The notes under the pieces were generated by a model. That model made no database searches and was not told the origin of the DNA. It saw only the letters and a list, made by a program, of their open reading frames with translations. Shown here piece after piece: positions 57,030 to 64,000 of a stretch of 64,000 nt of DNA. Within the stretch, counting starts at the first letter, position 1. Every line of letters begins with the position of its first letter. The stretch is from NCBI GenBank assembly GCA_001549895.1, contig AP014719.1, forward strand, positions 3,348,001 through 3,412,000, read 5' to 3'. The DNA comes from Arthrobacter sp. Hiyo8. Lineage in GTDB: Bacteria > Actinomycetota > Actinomycetes > Actinomycetales > Micrococcaceae. The position numbers were made by a program, and so were the translations under genes.

Positions 57030-58409
57030 ATGTTCTCAGTCATCGCGCCTCCGCATCGTGCCCCCACTGCGAATCCGACCCCTGGGAATCCCGCCAAAGA
57101 CGGCGCCCCGTCGTCTGGTTGCGGGGCACAGAATCGCCTGCCGAAGAGCGACGCAAAGCAGTCCCGGCCTGATCTGGCGACCCTCACCGCACTGCGTTTT
57201 GTTGCCGCTCTGTGGGTGGTGTTCTTCCACCTTCAAGCCATGCAGCACACCTTCCTCGCCCCCGTCTACGAGCTGTTCCGACCCATCATTGCCAACGGCG
57301 ACCTCGGTGTGGACGTGTTCTTTGTTCTCAGCGGTTTCATCATCACCTACACGTACCTGGACCGACTCGGCCCACGGTTCAGCTGGCGAGCTTCAGCGGA
57401 CTTTGTCTGGGCCCGGTTCGCCCGGATGTGGCCCGCGTTCGCTCTGGTGGTGGGCGTGTTGGGCCTTTGGTTGGTGTACGGGAGCGCGCAGGAATCCGTG
57501 CGGGAATGGTCCCTCCAGACCGAGTCTCCGGACCTGTCGCCGTGGGGTCTCGCCAAGCAGCTGCTGATGATGCATCTCTGGTTCCAGCCGGGTACCGACG
57601 GCGCCAGTTGGTTCGGGCCCGGATGGACGGTAAGTGCCGAGTGGCTGGCCTACTTGGCATTTCCGCTGCTGGCGCTGGTCCTGTTCCGGCTACGCCGTCT
57701 CCATCCGCTCGCGGCGCTGGCCGCCTCTGTGCTCGTTCTCCTGCCGACGGCCGTCTGGGGTCCGGACTTGCCCATCGCCACGGATGAGCATCAGCCTTAC
57801 GATTGGCTGCTGCGGATCGCATGCTGCTTCATTGCCGGAGCCTTCGCTTGCATCGCCGCACGGAATGCGGACCGTATGAAATTCAACGCTGCCCTGGCCG
57901 GTCCGGGCGCCCTGCTGACCGGAACCGCCGTCGTCGTCTTTCTGGCCACGGCAGGTAAACCGGGTCCGGGACGGCTGGCCGTGCTTGCCTTCCCGTTGCT
58001 CATTGCCCTGCTTAGCCTGACCCGCGGCTGGCTCCGCTCGGCATTGTCCGCCCGGTGGCTGCAGTATGGCGGGCACAGCTCCTACAGCCTTTACTTGGTC
58101 CACATGTTCTTCATCTACCTCTTCTACTGGCTCATCAGGGACTGGCCGAACGGCGCCGGACCTGTGGCGGAGAACGAGCTCGGGGTGGCATGCTTGCTCG
58201 GGATTGCCTTGGCCACCCACCTGCTGTACAAGTATGTCGAGGAACCGGCCCGACTCCGGTTGCGCGCATTGGTGCCGAAGGTCGGTGCCGCGAAGCCGGG
58301 GCGTGATGCCGTGCGTGAACCTCAGCCGCGCGAACTGAGGAACGCGATGGTGTCCGCTGCAACTTGGTCCGGACACTCCCACAAGACCAGATGCCCTACC
58401 CCGGGATAG
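57030..58409 (+). CDS. Acyltransferase 3 family membrane protein (OafA/YrhL type)
   Basis: About 459 residues, intact. After a Pro-rich leader the family opens with LATLTALRFVAALWVVFFHL, where the conserved RxxAxxxVxxxH-type Arg and His are visible. DLGVDVFFVLSGFIITYTYL and WTVSAEWLAYLAFPLLALVL are diagnostic. Around ten spans follow, ending YGGHSSYSLYLVHMFFIYLF. It transfers acyl groups to surface carbohydrates. The ATG could be 57018 or 57030. Its 3' end overlaps the convergent hydrolase gene by 88 bases. Confidence 0.87.
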   Translation: MFSVIAPPHRAPTANPTPGNPAKDGAPSSGCGAQNRLPKSDAKQSRPDLATLTALRFVAALWVVFFHLQAMQHTFLAPVYELFRPIIANGDLGVDVFFVLSGFIITYTYLDRLGPRFSWRASADFVWARFARMWPAFALVVGVLGLWLVYGSAQESVREWSLQTESPDLSPWGLAKQLLMMHLWFQPGTDGASWFGPGWTVSAEWLAYLAFPLLALVLFRLRRLHPLAALAASVLVLLPTAVWGPDLPIATDEHQPYDWLLRIACCFIAGAFACIAARNADRMKFNAALAGPGALLTGTAVVVFLATAGKPGPGRLAVLAFPLLIALLSLTRGWLRSALSARWLQYGGHSSYSLYLVHMFFIYLFYWLIRDWPNGAGPVAENELGVACLLGIALATHLLYKYVEEPARLRLRALVPKVGAAKPGRDAVREPQPRELRNAMVSAATWSGHSHKTRCPTPG

Positions 58410-59116
58410 ACCTTCAACACGGCGCCTGATATTCGCGCCGCCAAGGCCTCTTGGTGCCTTCGAGGCAACACACCGTCATGCGCGCCCCACAGGATCAGGG
58501 TGGGCGCGAGAATGGTTCCGAACTCGGTGGGCGGAGTTGCCGTACGCAAGCCATTGAGGATGAGCTTCCACGCATGCGCGGGCATCCTGAGTCCGTCGCG
58601 CACCCGGTCCTCGATAAACCAAGTGGGAACCGCATGCAGCAGTGGGAACCAAGCCAAGGAATTCCGGACCCAGTTCTCGTCGACGGGGTCCTGCAGAGTG
58701 GCGACTTCATCGGCGAAAGCAGTCCGACCCCGAAGGCTCAGCGGAGAGCCAACCAGCACGAGCGCCGCGACGCGACCAGGGTACGCGATGGCTAACTGCT
58801 GGGCCACGTAGCCGCCGCTCGAGGAACCAAGCACGAACGCCCGGTGTATTCCGAGCGCATCCAGGATGGCTGCGGCGTCGTCGGCCTGTTCTAGCAGCGA
58901 ATAGCCGTGCTCTGGCTTCTCCGCGTCGCCCTGCCCGCGGAGGTCGGGCGCGTAGACCCTGAAGTCCGTCAGCAGGGGTACAAGGCGGTCGAAACTACGG
59001 CGGGATTCGCCCCAGGCGTGCAGAAGCAACATCGGCTTCGCATCGGCGTCGCCATGGACCAAACACGGAACCCGAATATCCGTGGTGAGCCTGAGATCCA
59101 GGACTTCGGCGCGCAT
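58322..59116 (-). CDS. Alpha/beta hydrolase
   Basis: 264 residues, intact. The catalytic triad can be read: nucleophile Ser in LGSSSGGYVAQQLA, Asp in LWGAHDGVLP, His in YPGVGHLVLWE. The oxyanion-hole strand is LLLHAWGESRRSFDR. It is soluble, with no signal peptide. Substrate unknown. The gene is convergent to the acyltransferase and divergent from the membrane protein at 59265. Confidence 0.9.
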   Translation of the reverse strand: MRAEVLDLRLTTDIRVPCLVHGDADAKPMLLLHAWGESRRSFDRLVPLLTDFRVYAPDLRGQGDAEKPEHGYSLLEQADDAAAILDALGIHRAFVLGSSSGGYVAQQLAIAYPGRVAALVLVGSPLSLRGRTAFADEVATLQDPVDENWVRNSLAWFPLLHAVPTWFIEDRVRDGLRMPAHAWKLILNGLRTATPPTEFGTILAPTLILWGAHDGVLPRRHQEALAARISGAVLKVYPGVGHLVLWECPDQVAADTIAFLSSRG

Positions 59117-59264
59117 AGCATCAGGGTACGCCTCGCGGCACTAAGGCCGTAAAGCGGCCTAGCCTCTAGATCCGACCACCGATCCCCGGAACCGTTGACA
59201 GCCGCGAGGCATCGGCGTTCGATGTTCGCAGGGGGAACTGTCTCGGCGGGGGAGGGAACAGTTC

Positions 59265-60071
59265 ATGCGGGTTATCCGGAATGCGAAACCTGTATCCATA
59301 GTGGCAGGCAGCACCTTGCTCCTTGAGGGCTGCGCCGGAATGTGGCTGGCCGCCACAGCGCCCGCCGGACCGGAGAACGGCAGAATCGTTCTGCTTTCTT
59401 TCTTCGATGCTGTTGTTGCCCTGATCTGGGGTGTCGTAATCCTGTCTTGGCCCTTCTGGTCCAAGCAGATGGTCCTGGTACGGGTCCAGCCGGCGGATGC
59501 TATTCCCGTGATCTTGCCCCTGTCCGTCTTCTTGTCAGTATTTCTTTCTTTGCCGTGGATCGCAGATCTTTCGCGTCCTTACTTGTGGATGGGAGGCCTG
59601 CTGCTGGCATCGACTGCCGTTTCTGTGCTTCCGGCAGAGAAGGCCGCGCTCGCGGAGATCCCGCCCCTACGACGCGGGGCTTTCCTCGATTGGCTCAGAT
59701 GGCAGAATTTCGGTGCCGGTTCGCTGTGGGTTTCGGGTTTCTTTACCGCGACATTCTTTCTTGACTCACGCCGCTTGGACGCTTTCACGCCGTTGATCAT
59801 TGTGTTGGCACTCGCTCAAGCGATCGTGAGCGTTTGGCGCATCATCGAGCAGCGACGATTTTCCAAGGTCGGGCTGCGCCTTTCCGGCCTCCAGATCAAC
59901 TGGCTACGCGTCATCCATGTCAGCCGCGGACACGAGGCGGCCGTGAAGGAACTCCGTACGATGTACCCCAAAATCGGCCCAACGCAGGCCGACATCGTCA
60001 TCGAAAACCTTTATCGGGCGGAAGCCCACCCAAGCGGACCCGAACCTGCAGGAAGCCGCGAGCCGCACTAA
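59265..60071 (+). CDS. Multi-span membrane protein, hypothetical
   Basis: 268 residues, intact, start with GGAGG nine bases upstream. Five or six spans are visible, e.g. VVALIWGVVILSWPFWS, LPLSVFLSVFLSLPWIADLS, LLLASTAVSVLPAEKAAL and FTPLIIVLALAQAIVSVWRI. The last 60 residues are soluble and helical (GHEAAVKELRTMYPKIGPTQ). I do not recognise the family. The stop overlaps the end of the convergent PAP2 gene. Confidence 0.65.
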   Translation: MRVIRNAKPVSIVAGSTLLLEGCAGMWLAATAPAGPENGRIVLLSFFDAVVALIWGVVILSWPFWSKQMVLVRVQPADAIPVILPLSVFLSVFLSLPWIADLSRPYLWMGGLLLASTAVSVLPAEKAALAEIPPLRRGAFLDWLRWQNFGAGSLWVSGFFTATFFLDSRRLDAFTPLIIVLALAQAIVSVWRIIEQRRFSKVGLRLSGLQINWLRVIHVSRGHEAAVKELRTMYPKIGPTQADIVIENLYRAEAHPSGPEPAGSREPH

Positions 60072-60983
60072 GGTGACTGCCGCCGTCGGGCATTCAGACC
60101 AAATAGCCAAGTGGCCGCGACCGTCGCCAGATAACCGGTGATGACAATCAAGGAGACCCGGCCCAGAAGTAGTGGGTGGAGCTCTCCTGCCCGAAACCGC
60201 TCGCGATTCCGATCAGCGAGTACACCGCAACGGCCGCGGCACCACGCCCGCGAGGGTCGACAGCGAAAGCCACAAACGCGACGACGCCCAATGGTCACCG
60301 CGGCCGTCCTGGACGTTCCAGCGCTTTCCCGTGCGCAGCACCAGCCAGCCAGCCGGCAGCATGACCGCTCCGACCACGAGGAACGCGGCGACGACGTCGG
60401 CGGGCCGGTGCCACTGGTTGATCAAGGTGGAAACCCCGGCCGCCACCGCGAAAGTGCCACCGAGGAACCCCGCCAGGGGCCGCCAGCGCGGCGACACCAC
60501 CAGGAACACCGCAGCAGCCGCAGACGCCGCGAGCGTGGTGTGACCGGAGGGCAGCGAGTTCAGTTCAATGGTCTGGACGCCGCGGAACGGCCTGTTCGGG
60601 AACCAGTCCTTGAGGAGCTGGGTGGCCAGGTTTGCCGCGACACATGCGGCCACCGCGATCCCGGCGGACTTCCAGCGACGGCGCATTAAGGTGACGAAAA
60701 GAACGACGACGGCGGCAATCGCCACCGAGGTGACCGGCAGCCAATCGAGGAACTGGGTGGTCGCCCGCTCGGTGGGACCGTTGATGGTCGCGGCCTCCAC
60801 CAGGGCGGATTCGTCGATGTACTGTCCGGTGGTGGTGCGAACAAAAAAGTAGTAGGTGGCAACGAATGCGGCCATGCATGCCAGGGTTGCGAGCACAAAA
60901 AGCAAGCCCATCCCAGCGCCCGGCCAGCGCCTGGTAGCGGTTCCACGTGTGGCCGGCAGCCGGCTCGTCTTAGGAAAACTCAT
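60068..60983 (-). CDS. PAP2-type phosphatase (frame broken twice near C-terminus)
   Basis: About 305 residues from MSFPKTSRLP; an upstream frame is less likely. The acid-phosphatase signature is seen as KDWFPNRPF (first motif), LPSGHTTLAASAA (second) and WHRPADVVAAFLVVG (third). Six spans. Base losses near 60237 and 60150 break the last spans; repaired, it ends YLATVAATWLFGLNARRRQS. It dephosphorylates lipid or isoprenoid phosphates at the membrane. It lies downstream of the glycosyltransferase on the same strand. Confidence 0.85.
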
Positions 60984-61015
60984 TGCTTTCAGGGTGTCAT
61001 ATTTGGCTGGGAGGA

Positions 61016-62033
61016 TCACTTTTGCTCGGCGAGGAGCTCCTCGTAGAGCGTCAAGTGTTCGGCGACCATGCGCTCGGCACTGAAGTAGTTTTCCGCGGCG
61101 TGGCGGCACTCGGCGCGATCCAGCGCGGCGGCGGCGATGACTGCCTCGGCCAGCTCCGGGGGCTGGAACGAAGGTAGCCGGTGACGCCCTCGGAGACGAT
61201 TTCCGGGGCGGATCCCCGGAATGTTGCCACCACCGGAGTCCCGGCGGCGAGGGACTCGATCATGGCCATGCCGAAAGGTTCATCCCACTGAAGCGGATTC
61301 AGCAAGGCCACGGACCCGCCCAGGAGGACGAACTTGTCCGCAGCGTTCAGCTCGCCGAGGTATTCGACGTCGGGCCCCAGCAGCGGCGCGATGACCGCGG
61401 CGTAGTACTCATGTTCTTCCGCGCTGTACATCTTGGCCGCAATTCGCAGCGGTACCTGGGCCAGGCGGGCGGTCTCTATTGCTTCCGGCAGGCCCTTTCC
61501 GGGATGCATCCGGCCGAGGAAGCTGGCGTAGCCGCCGTCGCCGGCTCCGAGCGGGACGGATTGCGTGTCGATGCCGTGGTGGATGACCCTCCGTATCTTG
61601 ATTCCGGGGGCAGTTTCCGCTTGATGGTGCGAGATGGCAATGATCGCGGTGTCTGTGGCCATGGCCTGGTAAATGTCATGGTTTTCTTCTGAAAACGGAA
61701 GGTGCGCCGTTGCGACGATGGGCGTTCCCTCCGGCCGATGCCGGTACAGCGGCCCGCCAAGGTGTTGTCGTGGATGAGGTCGACGTCGTGCATGGCCGCG
61801 AAGGCGTACACGCTGTGGCGGAGCTCGTCCGTCCCGTTCCCTATCCGGGAGCCGTCGGCAAGCGGCGGCCGGGACCTTGTCCACTGGACACGTGCTTCCG
61901 GACGCCGCGGCGAGGAGCACATCGTGGCCCGCGGCCACCAGGCCGCGAGCGAGGATATCGATGATCGACTCCGTCCCCCGTATGCAGGCGGCGGGACTGG
62001 AATCCAAGGCGGCGCAACCAAGCCGATGCGCAC
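61016..62033 (-). CDS. Family 4 glycosyltransferase (frame broken)
   Basis: About 340 residues from a GTG that directly follows the stop of the debranching enzyme gene. Opening RIGLVAPPWIPVPPPAYGG is a typical GT4 nucleotide-sugar acceptor start. Later motifs: IIAISHHQAETAPGIKIRRV, GYASFLGRMHPGKGLPEAIE, and the donor-binding EX7E region NPLQWDEPFGMAMIESLAAG. Frame breaks lie near 61970, 61750 and 61165; the repaired end reads HLTLYEELLAEQK. It is translationally close to the debranching-type gene, so both may act on the same glucan or disaccharide pathway. Confidence 0.83.
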
Positions 62034-64000
62034 CTAGTGCCCCCGCCGCAGACCAGAGGTGACGTGGTGGACATCCAAGAGATCGGACAACGGCTTGCGG
62101 GCTTCGCGGTGCAGCGCGACATCCTCGGGCAGGTCCGTGACCCGTGTTTCTCCGTTGACCACCTCCACGGAGATCCGGGAGCCGGCAAGCGGGATGTTCC
62201 GCATTTTGATCCGGCCGAAGCCTTCGGGAACCACCGGTGCCAGCCAGAGGCCGCCGTGAGTGAGGCAAGGATCGAAACGGAGCAATACGCGCAGCAAGTG
62301 AACAGGTGTGGCAGCGGCCCACGCTTGCGGCGAACAGGACGAAGGGTAGGGGACGGGCGTCCCGTAGGTTTTCCTGTCCAGGCCGCAGAACAACTCCGGT
62401 AGCCGTCCGTCGAACGCCTCGGCCGCATCGAGAAGGCCCGTGACGAGGCGCTGGGACTCCTCGACGAAGCCGTAGCGCATCAATCCGCCGGCAATGAGGG
62501 CATTGTCATGCGGCCACACCGAGCCGTTGTGGTAGCTCGCCGGGTTGTAGGCCGCCATGTCCGAGGCCAAGGTCCGGACGCCCCAGCCCGTGAACATTGT
62601 GTCCGACATGAGCCGCTCCGCGACTAACCGAGCCTTGTCGTCGTCGACGATTCCGCTCCACAGGCAGTGACCCATATTGGATGCGCAGGCGTCTACCGGC
62701 CGCTTGTCGCGATCGAGGGCGATGGCGAAATAGCCGCGTTCAGGGAGCCAGAACTCCTCGTTGAACTTTCGCTTGAGTTCGGCCGCCCGCGCGCCCCACA
62801 CCGCAGCCAGCTTCAGGTCGCCCTCCTCCTGGGCCATCAAGGCCCGGCTGAGATAGGCGGTGTAGACGTAGCCTTGGACTTCGCACAAGGCGATCGGAGG
62901 CTCCGCCAATGTGCCGTCGGCGAAGTTGATCCCGTCCCCGGAGTCCTTCCAGCCTTGATTGAGGAGGCCATGGTCCGTGGCCCGCGAGTACTCAACGAAC
63001 CCGTCGCCGTCGGCGTCTCCGTAGTCGCGGATCCAGTCAAGGGCCCGGTCCACCGCCGGCAGAAGGGACTCCGAGACCTCGGAATGGAACCCCCAGCGGG
63101 TGAGCTCCCCCGCGAGCGTGACGAACAACGGGGTGGCATCCACTGAACCGTAGTACGCACTGCCGCCGCCAAGCGCGAGGCCTGTCGTGGCGCCCAGGCG
63201 CACCTCATGCAGGATCCGGCCCGGCTCCTCTTCGCTGAGCGGATTGACGGTCCGGCCCTGATGGTCGGCCAAGGTTTTGAGCGTTCCCAACGCCAGGGAC
63301 GGGTCCAGTGGAAGGGTCATGAAGGACGTCAGGAGGGAGTCCCGGCCGAAAAGTGCCATGAACCAAGGCGATCCTGCGGCCACCACCGTCCGTCCGGGAT
63401 GGTCGGGGTCGAAGATCCTGAGGGAACCGAGGTCTTCCCTGCTCCGGGCCAATGCTTTGTCGAAGGCCTGGTTGGCAAGCTCCGTTATGGGAACCCTGCC
63501 GTGCCACTCCTGAAGCCTTTCTTCAGGAAGATCGTAGGCGCGCTGGTTGCCCCAAACCTGGGCGTCCGCCTCGGGTCCAACTCCGTCGATGCGGGGCGTG
63601 GCCGTCACACCCGTGGACCAATGGCCTTGGGGCTCAAGAGAGATGTCGTAGCTGACGACGTCTCCGTCAACCTCGGAATTCGGTGCGTCAATGGTGACAA
63701 GTACGTGCCGCCCCTCCCGCTGGGACTCGAGGACTAACGAACCGTCACTGGCCCGCGTCAAATGCACGCTCTCGTGGCGTGCCCGGCCTTCCTTCACTTC
63801 GAAGATGTCCGCAAAGTCCGCATTGACCGTGAGTGAAACCGTGGCGTGTGTGGGCTTGCTGGAAAAATTCCTGATCGTAATCTCTTCGTGCACCCCGCCG
63901 AACAGGCTCCGCCGGCGCTCGATCAGGAGATGGCTGTCTGCCAAGCCATCGGTGCGAGACGCTCGGCCGACGAAATCGGCGCGATAGGGCTCCGGGACAG
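62034..64000 (-). CDS. Glycogen-debranching-type enzyme, amylo-alpha-1,6-glucosidase family (5' end outside window)
   Basis: At least 655 residues; the frame is open to the window edge (PEPYRADFVGRASRTDGL), so the true start lies beyond 64000. The N-terminal beta domain includes LLIERRRSLFGGVHEEITIR. The (alpha/alpha)6 barrel begins SPWFMALFGRDSLLTSFMTL and contains DYGDADGDGFVEYSR, NQGWKDSGDGINFADG and SYHNGSVWPHDNALIAGGLM, the family's acidic motifs. It hydrolyses alpha-glucosidic branches or trims related glucans. The stop abuts the GT4 start with no gap. Intact in this window. Confidence 0.9.
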   Translation of the reverse strand, partial: VPEPYRADFVGRASRTDGLADSHLLIERRRSLFGGVHEEITIRNFSSKPTHATVSLTVNADFADIFEVKEGRARHESVHLTRASDGSLVLESQREGRHVLVTIDAPNSEVDGDVVSYDISLEPQGHWSTGVTATPRIDGVGPEADAQVWGNQRAYDLPEERLQEWHGRVPITELANQAFDKALARSREDLGSLRIFDPDHPGRTVVAAGSPWFMALFGRDSLLTSFMTLPLDPSLALGTLKTLADHQGRTVNPLSEEEPGRILHEVRLGATTGLALGGGSAYYGSVDATPLFVTLAGELTRWGFHSEVSESLLPAVDRALDWIRDYGDADGDGFVEYSRATDHGLLNQGWKDSGDGINFADGTLAEPPIALCEVQGYVYTAYLSRALMAQEEGDLKLAAVWGARAAELKRKFNEEFWLPERGYFAIALDRDKRPVDACASNMGHCLWSGIVDDDKARLVAERLMSDTMFTGWGVRTLASDMAAYNPASYHNGSVWPHDNALIAGGLMRYGFVEESQRLVTGLLDAAEAFDGRLPELFCGLDRKTYGTPVPYPSSCSPQAWAAATPVHLLRVLLRFDPCLTHGGLWLAPVVPEGFGRIKMRNIPLAGSRISVEVVNGETRVTDLPEDVALHREARKPLSDLLDVHHVTSGLRRGH

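Noticed and set aside
59142..59163. Small hairpin AGGCCG/CGGCCT as a terminator
   Set aside because: It lies between divergent starts, where no transcript needs to end, and the stem is short with no T-run.

Overview
The window looks like chromosome from a GC-rich actinobacterium of the Arthrobacter group (Micrococcaceae). The basis is codon use, an AsnC-type regulator beside a heterotetrameric keto-acid dehydrogenase, the mycothiol-type arsenate reductase set, and short palindromic repeats. The genus is inferred, not proven.

Layout. (1) 1-8575 is a nest of mobile elements. A Tn554-like tyrosine-recombinase module (tnpA, tnpB) is split inside tnpB by an IS3-family element. That IS3 element is itself split by an IS30-family element and by a second complete Tn554-like module (tnpA, tnpB, tnpC). 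Every junction can be read to the base. (2) 9086-16454 holds a capsule-type tyrosine autokinase, an Lrp/AsnC regulator divergent from E1alpha, E1beta and E2 of a branched-chain keto-acid (or pyruvate) dehydrogenase, and a DUF218-type membrane protein. (3) 16455-25400 is signalling and accessory DNA: an atypical receiver protein, a TPR protein, a LuxR-type regulator coupled to a double-membrane-block histidine kinase, IS remnants, a secreted protein and a FAD/Rieske oxidoreductase. (4) 25650-31421 has a TetR regulator, a degenerate EAL protein, a methyltransferase, a GGDEF-EAL protein, a small STAS-like protein and a metallo-hydrolase. (5) 31438-35265 holds an MFS transporter and a zinc-type efflux operon (ArsR/SmtB regulator, CzcD, two further CDF-like transporters) with a visible operator. 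(6) 35365-36693 is a second IS30-family element sitting in the loop of a palindromic repeat. (7) 36891-43335 is cell-surface material: a TasA-like protein, an anchored GH18-like protein with two binding modules, a cellulose-synthase-like glycosyltransferase and an SDR/DUF2867 protein. (8) 43332-51632 is a DeoR regulator and a sugar-acid operon (KDPG aldolase, MFS transporter, P-loop kinase). An arsenic cassette bounded by 33-bp direct repeats separates the regulator from the operon. (9) 51776-64000 carries a ParA/MinD-like ATPase, a secreted GH25-like protein, an AbiEi/nuclease-like protein, an MFS transporter, an acyltransferase, a hydrolase, a membrane protein, a PAP2 phosphatase, a family-4 glycosyltransferase and a 5'-truncated glycogen-debranching-type enzyme.

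Quality warning. Roughly two thirds of the genes have broken frames. Wherever I worked the break out, one lost G or C in a short G/C run explains it. This is the signature of sequencing error, so full-length genes broken only this way are typed CDS with 'frame broken' in the call. Genes cut by insertions, and the IS3 orfA lying inside the same broken element, are typed pseudogene.

No tRNA, rRNA or CRISPR array was seen.
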